Below, in pieces: positions 48,010-56,548 of a stretch of DNA of 64,000 nt. The notes under the pieces were generated by a model that was not told where the DNA came from, did not search any database, and was given only the letters and a program-made list of their open reading frames with translations. The stretch spans positions 1,746,001-1,810,000 of the forward strand of contig NZ_PDJO01000001.1 of assembly GCF_002563775.1 (NCBI RefSeq). Reading direction: 5' to 3'. This stretch comes from Thioclava sp. ES.031. GTDB taxonomy: Bacteria; Pseudomonadota; Alphaproteobacteria; Rhodobacterales; Rhodobacteraceae. The position numbers and the translations under genes were made by a program. Position 1 is the stretch's first letter; every line of letters begins with the position of its first letter.

Positions 48010-48384
48010 ATGAGCCATGCATCCAGCACCGTCGGTTCCGAGCATGTCGATACGTCCGCCCTCAAGGAGCGCGAGCGCAAGGCCGCAGAGGCAATCCAGA
48101 CCGATCTCGAGGAGTTGCGCTACGATGTGAAAGCCTTGGCGCAGGCGTTGCAGCGTTACGGTCGTCTGCGTGCCACCGATCTGGGCGCAGAAGCGTCGCG
48201 GCGCGGGCATGATTTCGTGGATGAGACCCGCGACGCGGTTCTGGAAATGCGCCGCTCGCTGAGCGAGGCCGAGCATGAGCTGAGCCGCAATGTGCGCAGC
48301 CATCCGGTGCCGTGGGCCGGGGCTATTCTGGGTATGGTCGGGGCAGGGCTCCTCGTCGCTCTGTTGATGGAGCGGCGCAGTTGA
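48010..48384 (+). CDS. Small tail-anchored protein, ElaB/YqjD-like
   Basis: A 124-residue protein. Residues ~20-95 are charged and helical (heptad-like, coiled coil likely), and a single transmembrane helix lies near the C-terminus (WAGAILGMVGAGLLVALLM) followed by ERRS. The layout resembles DUF883/ElaB proteins that tether ribosomes to the membrane in stationary phase; sequence similarity is only of layout. It stands alone after an FNR-like box. Confidence 0.7.
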   Translation: MSHASSTVGSEHVDTSALKERERKAAEAIQTDLEELRYDVKALAQALQRYGRLRATDLGAEASRRGHDFVDETRDAVLEMRRSLSEAEHELSRNVRSHPVPWAGAILGMVGAGLLVALLMERRS

Positions 48385-49072
48385 TGATCGCCATTGGTAC
48401 GAGTGTGGGGACAGGCCGCATGAGCGGTTGGGGTCGATAAAAGACGCCGCTCGCAGGGTCTGTCGGGGGGAGCAGCGCGCGTTTCCGCATCGAGCGGGAG
48501 CGCGCGTTGCACATTCTCGCGCCCCGCGTTTCGTTGCAGCTTGTTACGCGCCCTGCGGCGGTCTCGTCCGGGTCGCCCTATGCGGTCAGGTTTCCCGATC
48601 TTTGCAGCGCCGATCCGACGTGGCTTTGCCCCGGTGGGGCGATGCGTCACCCCGCGGGGAGGCGCTTGCCACCGGATGCCCGCCCACATCCCGGCCTGAG
48701 TCCCCCGGATAATGCCGCCCGTCATTGCGCGGGCGCAAGCGCGACCGGCACGCCCCGCGCCCCAAGCATCGCGCTCCTTTGCCTGCGAGGGGCAGGACAT
48801 GGCCCGTTCGGGTCACCCGCATGGCCATCCGCGCGCACCGGGCAAGGATTTCGCGTCCGATGCGCCACTTGCGTCGGCGGGCGGACGATCCCGGGCGGCG
48901 CGCGGTCTGGCAGTGCCGTCCGGGCGTCTTTCAGACCGAGGGCGATGGCAAATGGGCCGGATTCGGTTGCGTTTGCGGTGCCGATTCCGGCGCAGCTCCG
49001 GCGTAGCGTGGAGGCACGATCAGGGCGCGGATCCTGATCGGTCAACATTCTTTAAGCCTGGAGACCATCACC
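48385..49072. other. Large gene-free region before the curli genes
   Basis: In 688 nt I see no protein with a start site and family sequence and no RNA gene. ORFs here are Arg/Pro-rich and typical of non-coding GC-rich DNA. It may hold the curli promoter and regulator sites near its right end. Confidence 0.5.
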
Positions 49073-49429
49073 ATGAAACATCTGCTTCTCGCCACCGCTG
49101 TCGTTCTCTCCGGCGCCGGAGCCGCCCTCGCAGGCGGCAACGTGTCGCTCACCGACCAGATGGGCTGGTTCAACGGGTCGAGCACGACGCAGCTTGGCCA
49201 CCACAACGCGGCCATCACCGTGCAGCGCGATCTGGCCAATTCCAGCATCACCGTTCAGCGCGGGAGTGCCAACTTCTCGGGCACCGGCCAGACCGGCGCC
49301 TTCAACTCGTCGATCACCGACCAGTTGGGCCACGGGAACTATTCGACCACCGTTCAGGGTCGCATCGGCAACTCGTCGTCCACGATCCAGACCGGCGTCG
49401 GCAACGTGTCGAGCACCGTTCAGAACTGA
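49073..49429 (+). CDS. Curlin-repeat amyloid subunit (CsgA/CsgB-like)
   Basis: A 118-residue secreted protein: signal peptide (cleavage after ALA near residue 21) and then imperfect ~20-residue curlin repeats rich in S, T, N, Q and G with spaced Q and N (for example TDQMGWFNGSSTTQLGHHN and TVQRGSANFSGTGQTGAFN). The protein should fold to a beta-helix amyloid outside the cell. It is followed by a second curlin-like gene and csgH. The ATG has GGAG upstream. Confidence 0.8.
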   Translation: MKHLLLATAVVLSGAGAALAGGNVSLTDQMGWFNGSSTTQLGHHNAAITVQRDLANSSITVQRGSANFSGTGQTGAFNSSITDQLGHGNYSTTVQGRIGNSSSTIQTGVGNVSSTVQN

Positions 49430-49522
49430 TTTCCAATGGATGATCGGGCGGGTCGCGATCCGCCCGATCCACGACCCGAAAACGGCTGCTGCGCAGTCGC
49501 GACAGCAACAAGGAGAAGGGAT

Positions 49523-49936
49523 ATGAGTATCGCAACACAGATGAGACCCGCAGCGGCGCGCCCCGCGATCCTCGCGTCCGGGGTGTTGGCCGCTCTCGCA
49601 TTGGGCATGTTCGCGAAGGAAGCTTCGGCGCAGAGCCGTCCTTTCTATGATCCGAGCAGCGCACCCGTTGCATCTATCGCCCCGCAGCCTTCACGCGGCA
49701 ATGTGGCCGTCACGCAGCAGCAGGGCAGCTTTAATGACGCCTCGACCACGCAGAGCGGCCAGAACAATGTCGCGGGGACGGTCCAAGCGGGCTCTGGCTT
49801 CAGCAGCTCGATCTCGCAGATCGGCAACAACCAGACGGAGACCCATTTCCAGGGCGAGACCCGGCTGGGTGTGACCCGAAGCGGGAGCCGTACCAGCGGA
49901 AACGGCTCGATCGGTATTCAGTTCGAGCTGAAATGA
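49523..49936 (+). CDS. Curlin-repeat protein, second subunit (CsgB-like)
   Basis: A 137-residue protein with a long signal peptide (cleavage after ASA near residue 36) and about three curlin-type repeats (VTQQQGSFNDASTTQSGQNN, TVQAGSGFSSSISQIGNNQT). Fewer repeats than its neighbour and a different C-terminus ending FELK suggest a nucleator or minor subunit. The start follows AAGGAGAAGGG. Confidence 0.75.
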   Translation: MSIATQMRPAAARPAILASGVLAALALGMFAKEASAQSRPFYDPSSAPVASIAPQPSRGNVAVTQQQGSFNDASTTQSGQNNVAGTVQAGSGFSSSISQIGNNQTETHFQGETRLGVTRSGSRTSGNGSIGIQFELK

Positions 49937-50009
49937 AACCGTTAGCCGTCCGTGCAGCCCCGCCCGTCGCACCGCGTGCGGGGCAGGGAGACGAGAAAGG
50001 AAGCACGCT

Positions 50010-50411
50010 ATGCCTCGGAAGCTGCAACTCCTCGATTATCTGCGCGGCGGAGCATTGCTTGTCATCGCCGGGGGCACGCCCGTCGGAATGGCGCTCGCGA
50101 TGACCGCGCAAAACGTGAAAGGCGCGGCCCCGCTGCAATGCGAGATCGCAGAGCGCACGGTCGATCCGCAACTGGAACTGACCGCGCGGGTGCAATCGGC
50201 GCGCGCGATGCGCGGACGCTACTCCTTCACCGTGATCTCGAGCGGCGCGGGCGGAACCTCCAGCACCACGCAGGGCGGCGCTTTCACCACCCGCGCGAAC
50301 GCGGCGCAGACCCTGTCCAAGGTCTATGTCTCCGCTGGCCCCCATGCGGTCGTCTCGGCCCGGCTGGAGGTCGAAGGCGAGGGCGGCTTGACCTGTCACG
50401 CGACAAAGTGA
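50010..50411 (+). CDS. csgH: Curli chaperone-like CsgH
   Basis: A 133-residue exported protein with a hydrophobic N-terminal segment and a mature beta-rich domain. It has Cys in LQCEIAER and another near the end (LTCHATK), plus SGAGGTSSTTQGGAF, all matching alphaproteobacterial CsgH. CsgH blocks premature curli polymerisation in the periplasm. csgG, csgE and csgF are not in the window. Confidence 0.8.
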   Translation: MPRKLQLLDYLRGGALLVIAGGTPVGMALAMTAQNVKGAAPLQCEIAERTVDPQLELTARVQSARAMRGRYSFTVISSGAGGTSSTTQGGAFTTRANAAQTLSKVYVSAGPHAVVSARLEVEGEGGLTCHATK

Positions 50412-50474
50412 TCGCCGGAACTGCGTGAATCCCCCATTGCGCGCGCCGTTCATTGTCGGCGCGCATAGGCAGCC

Positions 50475-50488
50475 TTGATGGCTGTCAT
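50475..50488 (+). promoter_or_regulatory. FNR-like box (LuxR-type regulator)
   Basis: TTGATGGCTGTCAT: one mismatch in the right half. Centre is 64.5 nt before the start at 50546. Confidence 0.5.
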
Positions 50489-50512
50489 TGTCCACATCGC
50501 CCCTAGGCAGAG

Positions 50513-50533
50513 GATTTCCCTCATTAGGAAATC
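50513..50533. promoter_or_regulatory. Inverted repeat in the LuxR gene leader
   Basis: GATTTCC and GGAAATC are perfect 7-nt arms separated by 7 nt, ending 12 nt before the ATG. The size suits a dimeric regulator or an RNA hairpin near the ribosome site; autoregulation is possible. Confidence 0.45.
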
Positions 50534-50545
50534 AAGGGGTGTGCC

Positions 50546-51685
50546 ATGTCTTGGAACACGCATGCTGAGAACGGGGCTGCGGTCGAACAAATTTTCACAT
50601 CTGCTATCGAAGGGGATCTATTTCGGTCTGTGCTCGCGGTCGTTTCGATGAATTTTCCCGAAGCGACGGCGATGATCGTCGGTCTGGAAGCCGCGCCGGG
50701 GGCGGGGAATTTCATGCTTCTCGACGTGCCGGACCCCGAATTGCGACGGGCTTTCGCCGAGGAGATGCGCGCCCCCGAAGGCTGGGCGCACAGGCTGCGC
50801 GAGCAGGAGATCGGCCGGGTCTATGACGATGGCGATCTGGGGGCGGATGCGGTGAATGGCGGGCCCTTGGGTCACGTGCTGCGCCGGATGCGCCCGCCCA
50901 AGTCCTGCCTCGCCGGGGTGCTGTTCGATCGGGGCCAGCGTCACCTCATGGGGATCGAACTGCGCTATCCGCGCCATCTGGAGGCGGAGCTGCACCGACC
51001 GTTGAAGGAGTTTCTGACCCGGCTCGCGCGGCAGCTCGATGTGGCGATGCGGATCATGGAGCTGCGCCGGCGGCTCGATGCGGCGGAACGGCTCAGCGGC
51101 AACCTTCTGGAAATTCTACCTTTCTCGGTGGTGTTGTGCAACGAGCGGCGCAACGTCTCGCGGATGAACGGGCGGGCGCGGGCGATCCTGCGCAACGGGT
51201 GCGCCTTGCAGGTTTCGCCCGACGGGACGCTGCGGCTCTCCGATCCCGTGGCGGAGGACGAATTCGCGACGCTCCTCCAGTCGTTGCAAGGCAGTCTGCG
51301 CCAGCGCGTCGCGATCATGACCGTGCCGCGAACCTGCGGCGAGACGCGTGAAATCCTCACCGTCATCCGGCTGGCCGCGGGCGAGGCGATCGGTCTGCCG
51401 GGCGGCGGGCCGAGTTTCGCGGTGATCTACGAAGACCTCGATATGCCGCTCGAACTGGATCAGGATCTGCTGTGGCGGCTCTTTGGCATGAACGCGAAGG
51501 AGGCCGATCTCGCGCTGGCGCTGCTGGCAGGGGAGTCGATCGGCGAGCTGGCCTCGCGCCGGAGGATGTCGAAGGAAACCTTGCGCAATCAGCTCGCGGC
51601 GGTGATGCGCAAGACCGAGACGTCGCGCCAACAGGAGCTGGTCGCCCTTCTCGGACGCCTTGCCACGCTCAATGCGACGGCGTGA
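50546..51685 (+). CDS. LuxR-type transcriptional regulator with PAS-like sensor
   Basis: A 379-residue protein. The N-terminal ~180 residues are a sensor of unknown type, a coiled-coil linker (~165-190) and a PAS-like part follow, and the C-terminal ~65 residues form a LuxR helix-turn-helix (LFGMNAKEADLALALLAGESIGELASRRRMSKETLRNQL). It is encoded after csgH and before an outer-membrane-like protein gene, so it may act like CsgD on curli genes (inference). An FNR-like box lies upstream. Confidence 0.8.
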   Translation: MSWNTHAENGAAVEQIFTSAIEGDLFRSVLAVVSMNFPEATAMIVGLEAAPGAGNFMLLDVPDPELRRAFAEEMRAPEGWAHRLREQEIGRVYDDGDLGADAVNGGPLGHVLRRMRPPKSCLAGVLFDRGQRHLMGIELRYPRHLEAELHRPLKEFLTRLARQLDVAMRIMELRRRLDAAERLSGNLLEILPFSVVLCNERRNVSRMNGRARAILRNGCALQVSPDGTLRLSDPVAEDEFATLLQSLQGSLRQRVAIMTVPRTCGETREILTVIRLAAGEAIGLPGGGPSFAVIYEDLDMPLELDQDLLWRLFGMNAKEADLALALLAGESIGELASRRRMSKETLRNQLAAVMRKTETSRQQELVALLGRLATLNATA

Positions 51686-53018
51686 CCCCATAGGTCGCGC
51701 TTTCTGCTGTGCGCTTGGCGGGCTCGTCGCGCTTACCGTGCTGGCGCCGCAGGCGCAGGCTCAGCCGCCCGTGGCGTGGCAAGGCTGGTCGCTCGCGCGG
51801 CAGCCGCGCGGGCCATTCCTGCCGGGGCTTGGGACGCCGATCCGAGGGGAGGACGGGCGCGGTCTGGACTTCGGGTTGCTCGGGCCCGTGCGTCCGCTTG
51901 GGCTGTTGCCGCAGGCGGGCTGGATACCGGATTTCTCGGCGCGACCTCAGCTTGGTCTGAATTTCGGGCGGGGCTCCGGTTTCGCGCAGGCGCAGGCTGT
52001 CTCGGGGCTGCCCAAGTCCGGACCGCTCGTGATGACCGGGCCGCATGCGGGGCGCGGCGATATCTCGGTCGACCTCAGCCCGGCGCTCGGCGCGGGAGGC
52101 GCGCTGTCGGGGGCGCATGCGGTCGCCTCCTTGACCATCCCGGATGGGCAGGGCGGCACTCTCCATATCGCGCAACAGTCTTTCTCGCCCGCGACACCGG
52201 GAAATCACATCGAGACCTATGCGTTCTCGCCCGCTTCAGGCGGGGGCGGTCTCGCGGAGCTTAGCCTCGACGGGGCGACGGGCACGGCATCGGCCTTGGC
52301 GGCGGTGTTCGATCCGGGCGGGTTTTCCGTCATTGGCCTCGGCGCGCCGGACAGCGCGCGGGTGGAGCAGCGGGTCAGCACCCACAGCCGCGTGCGCGAG
52401 CTGGGCGGGGTGATCGCGAGCCCCTTGGGGCGTAGCCGCGACTGGAGCTGGGGGCCAAGGCTCGGTCTCGGGGACCTCTCGCGCCACACGAGCGAAACCT
52501 ACACGACCACGGCGTCCCTGACGGCGAGCCGGGCGCTCCCGGCCATCGAGACCACCCGCCGCACCCGCCTGCACGCGCGCAGCGAGAGCCTCACCTTGGG
52601 GCTGGGCGGGCGGCGGCTGCTGTCAAAGGATCTGGCCTTCGGCCTCTATCTCGACCTCGGCGCGAAGGCGGTGTCGGCACGCGGGCGCAGTGAGGAGATG
52701 CTCTCGATCCCGGGGCTCGCCTCGGCCAGCAGCGCGCCCGAGCGGTCACGGTTTTCCGCTTTGGAGCCGATCCTGCGCGCGGGCATGGTGTTCGAGCAGC
52801 GCCTCGGCGGAAACAGCTTCTTCGCGCTCTCTCTGGGAGTGCAGGAAACGGGGCAAACCGTTCTCGTCTCGCGCCTGTCAGGACAGGCTGCGCTCGGCTC
52901 CGCATCGGTGTCCGGCGCCACGCTCTCGAGCACGGGCGAAACCGTCCGGCATGACGAAATCCGCTGGCGGCACGGGTTTGAGGGGACGATTTCGATCAAT
53001 TTCGTCCATCTTTTCTAG
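51672..53018 (+). CDS. Predicted outer-membrane beta-barrel protein
   Basis: A 448-residue protein with an N-terminal signal (hydrophobic ~10-25, cleavage at AQA). It is rich in Gly, Ser and alternating hydrophobic residues, and the C-terminal ~170 residues look like amphipathic beta strands ending in Phe (NFVHLF), the usual outer-membrane insertion signal. Compare autotransporter barrels; no passenger family is recognised. The ATG at 51672 overlaps the LuxR gene by 14 nt, suggesting coupling. Function unknown; may serve the curli system. Confidence 0.6.
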   Translation: MRRRDPIGRAFCCALGGLVALTVLAPQAQAQPPVAWQGWSLARQPRGPFLPGLGTPIRGEDGRGLDFGLLGPVRPLGLLPQAGWIPDFSARPQLGLNFGRGSGFAQAQAVSGLPKSGPLVMTGPHAGRGDISVDLSPALGAGGALSGAHAVASLTIPDGQGGTLHIAQQSFSPATPGNHIETYAFSPASGGGGLAELSLDGATGTASALAAVFDPGGFSVIGLGAPDSARVEQRVSTHSRVRELGGVIASPLGRSRDWSWGPRLGLGDLSRHTSETYTTTASLTASRALPAIETTRRTRLHARSESLTLGLGGRRLLSKDLAFGLYLDLGAKAVSARGRSEEMLSIPGLASASSAPERSRFSALEPILRAGMVFEQRLGGNSFFALSLGVQETGQTVLVSRLSGQAALGSASVSGATLSSTGETVRHDEIRWRHGFEGTISINFVHLF

Positions 53019-53019
53019 T

Positions 53020-53033
53020 TTGATCGCCGTCAA
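53020..53033 (+). promoter_or_regulatory. FNR-like box (response regulator)
   Basis: TTGATCGCCGTCAA: full match to TTGAY-N4-RTCAA. Centre is 122.5 nt before the TTG start at 53149. Confidence 0.6.
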
Positions 53034-53148
53034 AGACAGAACGGACAGAGAAATTGGATCATGACATACTTCGGGACAGCGCTTTGTGACGTCGGCAACG
53101 TCACGCTACGGCGCCCCGATAGGTGCGGAGGGGCAAGGAGGTCGCGCC

Positions 53149-53844
53149 TTGGAACAGCAGACAATTCTCGTCGTCGAGGATCATGAGGACGTGCGCGAGG
53201 CGCTGCGGGACTGCCTTGAGGCGGAAGGCTGGGCGGTGCGCGAGGCGCAGGACGCCGCGGGCATGATGCAGCAGATCGAGGCGGGCGGCATCGATCTTGT
53301 GACCCTCGATCTGGGGCTGGGGGCCGATGACGGGCTGGCGCTGGCGCGCGTCATGCGACGGCGCAGCAATATTCCCGTCATCTTCATCACCGGGCATGGC
53401 CAGCCGCTCGACCGGGTGCGCGGACTGGAGGCGGGGGCGGATGACTATATCGTCAAACCCTTCGACACCCGCGAGGTCGCGATCCGCGTGCGCCGGGTGC
53501 TCGATGGCTACCGGGCGCGCAATGTCCCGCTCGACCGCCTGCGCATCGATCACAGCAGCATCGACCTGCGCCAAGGCGTGATCGAGCATCGCGACGGGCG
53601 CCGCGAGGATCTGACCGGAACAGAGGCGAAACTGCTCGAGCTGTTCCTCAGCCGCCCGGCGCAGGTCCTCTCGCGCGATGATATCAACCGGGCGCTGCAC
53701 GGGCGCGACTGGTCGCCCTATGACCGCACCATCGACACCCATATCGCCCGGCTACGGCGCAAGATCGAACCGTCGGATGATGCCAATCGGATGATCCGAT
53801 CCGTGCGCGGCGTGGGCTATGTCTTCACCGGGCAGATCACATAG
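53149..53844 (+). CDS. OmpR-family response regulator
   Basis: A 231-residue regulator: receiver domain with Asp54 in LVTLDLGLG, acidic pair in VVEDHED and Lys in IVKPFDT, then an OmpR winged helix (~135-228). It starts with TTG at 53149, with AAGGAGG at 53135-53141 and 7-nt spacing; an upstream in-frame ATG at 53086 would add 21 residues without homology. Its stop overlaps the convergent hybrid kinase by 8 nt, and the two probably work as a pair. Confidence 0.88.
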   Translation: MEQQTILVVEDHEDVREALRDCLEAEGWAVREAQDAAGMMQQIEAGGIDLVTLDLGLGADDGLALARVMRRRSNIPVIFITGHGQPLDRVRGLEAGADDYIVKPFDTREVAIRVRRVLDGYRARNVPLDRLRIDHSSIDLRQGVIEHRDGRREDLTGTEAKLLELFLSRPAQVLSRDDINRALHGRDWSPYDRTIDTHIARLRRKIEPSDDANRMIRSVRGVGYVFTGQIT

Positions 53845-55837
53845 GCGGCGCGTCGGGCTTGAGCGCGCGCGCGACCGCCGCGCTCAGCGTCGCGAGCGAA
53901 TAGGGTTTCATCAGCAGTTCCACCTCGCGCTCGGCCTCGGGCCGCTGGGCGAAATGCTCCGACGCGTGGCCCGATGTCAGAAGCACCGGTAATGCGGGAT
54001 CGCGGGCGCGGGCCTGATCGACGAGGTCGAACCCCGAACTGGAACCGGGCAGCACCACGTCGGAAAACAGCAACTCGACAGGTTCGCCCGCCTCGATCTG
54101 TTCCAGCGCCTCGCTCGCGTTCCCGGCCTCGATCACCGCGTAGCCGAGCGCCTCCAACCGGTCGAGCACCGCCTCGCGCACGAAGGGATCATCCTCGACC
54201 ACCAGAACGAGCTGCCCATCGCCCATCCGCAGCGCGGCGCGGTGGTCGGCAGGCGCGGGCGCAGGCTCTCCCTCGGCCTCGGGCAGATAAAGCGTGATCG
54301 TCGTACCCTGTCCGGGCGCGGTGTCGATATGTAAGAACCCGCCCGCGCGCGCCACCGAACTCTCGACGCTGGTCAGCCCGAGCCCACTCCCGACCCGCGC
54401 ATCCTTCGTGGTGAAAAACGGATCCAAAGCCTGCTTGCGCACGTCCGGGGTCATGCCTTGCCCGGTATCGCTCACGCGCACCGTCAGGAAGCGGCCCGGA
54501 CGCGCCCCGTCGATCTCCGTGGCCTGATGCGCGTCGAGTTGCGCGCGACCGGTCGCGATGGTGACGGTGCCGGGGACCGCCATCGCGTCGCGCGCATTGA
54601 TGACGAGATTAAGCAACGCCCCGTCCAATTCGCCGCGATCCATGAAAATCTGGCCTTCTCCCGCACCCGGCAGAAGCCGCAGATGCACCTGTTCGCCCAA
54701 GACCCGCTCCAGCAGCGTCCATGTCTCGGCGAGCTGGGCATCGAGGTCGAAGCACACCGGTTTGGGCGTCCGCGCGCCCGCCAGCGCCAGAAGTCGCTGG
54801 TTGAACCCCGCGCCGATCCGCGTCGCGTCGATGGCGCGCTTCAGATGGTCGCGCGCGACCTCGGCCATCTCGGCGCGCGAGGCCAGTTCCAGATTGGACA
54901 GGATGACCGTCAGCAGATTGTTGAAATCATGCGCGATCAGACCCGCCATCCGGCCCACGGTCTCCAGCCGCTGCGCCCGCACCAGCGCCGCCGCAATCTG
55001 CGCGCGCTCGGTGCGGTCGAGGAGCGCGCCGAGCGCGCCTTGCGGATGGGGCGGGTCGCAGGTCTCGTCGAACCGGATATCGCCACGCAATTCGATCACT
55101 TTGGGCTCGTTACTGTCGGCGAGCTTGAACTCGATCGAGAACTTCCGGCTGCCCGCAGGATCGATTGCCGCGCGGTGCATCTCCTTGAGCCGCGCGCGAT
55201 CTTCCGGGGCGGCGAGGGCGATCCATTTCTCGTAGCTGTCGGGCACGTCATCGGTGCCCAGAAGCTGCTGGGCGGACTCGGTGGAGAAAAACGTGTCGCG
55301 GTCGAAATCCATCTCGAAGAGCGCGATCCCGGCGGCATCCATCGCCTCGACGACCCGCTCCGCGCGCAGCTCGGCAGGTTGCGGCAAGTCCTTCTCGACG
55401 CTGATATCCTCGATGATCAGGATGATCCCCGCGACGCTGCCCTCATGGCGGATCGGCGCGGTGAGCCAGCGGTTCCAGATCACGCGCCTGTCGGGGAGCG
55501 TCGTTTGGCTCTCGTCGCATCGCACGACCTCTCCGGAAAGCGCCTTGTCGCGGGCGGCGGGGTATCCCTCTGGCAGCCACGGCAGCAGGTCACCGTCGTC
55601 CGGCTTATTGGCGCTGGAGATGTCGACGCCGTAGCTCTCCTGAAAGGTCGCCGAGGCCGCGACCAAGCGCGCCGCAGTGTCGAACACCGCGACCGGGATC
55701 GGCATCACGCTAATCACATCCTCCAGACCGTCGGCGAGCGCTGCGCGGCAGGCATGCGTCTTCGGTCCGGGCTCTTCGCGTTCGGAATTCACCACTGGCG
55801 CCACCTCATTTCGCGCTTGGCACCACGCCCCCATCAA
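53837..55837 (-). CDS. Hybrid sensor histidine kinase (PAS-PAS-HK-receiver)
   Basis: A 666-residue soluble kinase without transmembrane helices. Two PAS domains (~35-150 and ~165-285) are followed by HisKA with the phospho-His in GLIAHDFNNLLTVIL, HATPase (N box INARDAM, G box SGLGLTSVESSV) and a C-terminal receiver (~545-660) with its Asp in LLFSDVVLPG. The HDFNNLL form is typical of cytosolic hybrid kinases of alphaproteobacteria. It faces the OmpR-type regulator gene tail to tail. Confidence 0.88.
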   Translation of the reverse strand: MMGAWCQARNEVAPVVNSEREEPGPKTHACRAALADGLEDVISVMPIPVAVFDTAARLVAASATFQESYGVDISSANKPDDGDLLPWLPEGYPAARDKALSGEVVRCDESQTTLPDRRVIWNRWLTAPIRHEGSVAGIILIIEDISVEKDLPQPAELRAERVVEAMDAAGIALFEMDFDRDTFFSTESAQQLLGTDDVPDSYEKWIALAAPEDRARLKEMHRAAIDPAGSRKFSIEFKLADSNEPKVIELRGDIRFDETCDPPHPQGALGALLDRTERAQIAAALVRAQRLETVGRMAGLIAHDFNNLLTVILSNLELASRAEMAEVARDHLKRAIDATRIGAGFNQRLLALAGARTPKPVCFDLDAQLAETWTLLERVLGEQVHLRLLPGAGEGQIFMDRGELDGALLNLVINARDAMAVPGTVTIATGRAQLDAHQATEIDGARPGRFLTVRVSDTGQGMTPDVRKQALDPFFTTKDARVGSGLGLTSVESSVARAGGFLHIDTAPGQGTTITLYLPEAEGEPAPAPADHRAALRMGDGQLVLVVEDDPFVREAVLDRLEALGYAVIEAGNASEALEQIEAGEPVELLFSDVVLPGSSSGFDLVDQARARDPALPVLLTSGHASEHFAQRPEAEREVELLMKPYSLATLSAAVARALKPDAPPM

Positions 55838-55953
55838 TCAGGAAATCATACTCGGTTTCGTGTCCGGCAGTGGAGGAAAAAACGAAAAATCGCACAAAAC
55901 TATAAATGCCGGGCCAGCCGTTGGCGGCAGATCCGGCCTTTCGTCGCGGTCGC

Positions 55954-56388
55954 TCAGACCGGCGTCGCGTGGCGTTTCTCGCCGAAACCCCCGCCTTGCA
56001 TCGCGGTCATGATAAAGTCCTGCGCCTGTTTCTGGCTGTCGAACACCGCCGCTGTCATCTCCTCGGCATATTGCCCCCAGAGGCGGCGATAGAGCGCGGA
56101 ATAATCGTCGATCGCACCGGAGAAGAACTCCGACCAGGCGGAGGCGATCGCGGCGGGATCGCCGGGATTGGAGAGATTGGCGAGCAGGGCGCGGTCGCAG
56201 GTGATCCGATCGGCGGTGAAGCGCAGCCATTCCTGATTGTGCTGCAACATCCGATCCGCCGCCTGTGTGTGCAGCGCGACGAACGGGCCGAGCATCGCCG
56301 GGTCCGGCCCGTCCGGAGGAAGCAGGCGTTTCACCAATTCGGCATAGCCCGCGCTGGTGCGCGCTTTCGCGTCTGACTTGCTGGGCAT
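55954..56388 (-). CDS. Phasin-like protein
   Basis: A 144-residue mostly helical protein. LQHNQEWLRFTADRI, FFSGAIDDYSALYRRLWGQYAEEMTAAVFDS resembles the phasin family that coats polyhydroxyalkanoate granules or acts as a general chaperone. No PHA genes are nearby. It follows an FNR-like box. An overlapping longer frame ending at 55838 is not supported. Confidence 0.65.
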   Translation of the reverse strand: MPSKSDAKARTSAGYAELVKRLLPPDGPDPAMLGPFVALHTQAADRMLQHNQEWLRFTADRITCDRALLANLSNPGDPAAIASAWSEFFSGAIDDYSALYRRLWGQYAEEMTAAVFDSQKQAQDFIMTAMQGGGFGEKRHATPV

Positions 56389-56451
56389 CTGGGCCTCCCA
56401 TGAGTTGCGATGACATCGTCCCGACCTTTGTCGTGAGCGGGGCTGGATGCA

Positions 56452-56465
56452 TTGATGGAGGTCAA
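56452..56465 (-). promoter_or_regulatory. FNR-like box (phasin-like gene)
   Basis: TTGATGGAGGTCAA: full match to TTGAY-N4-RTCAA. Centre is 70.5 nt before the start at 56388 on the minus strand. Confidence 0.6.
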
Positions 56466-56548
56466 TGCGCGCGGTTTCATGCCGCTCCGACCGGCGGCGA
56501 TCACGGGGTGTTCAGGCTCCGTGTTGCCTTGTGCCCGAAACGCGCGCC

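Noticed and set aside
54458..56092. 544-codon plus ORF over the hybrid kinase gene
   Set aside because: Antisense to a kinase with all motifs intact; composition typical of a shadow frame.
55838..56452. 204-codon minus ORF overlapping the phasin-like gene
   Set aside because: Arg-rich alternative frame of the phasin-like gene; the 144-residue frame has the family sequence and better box spacing.
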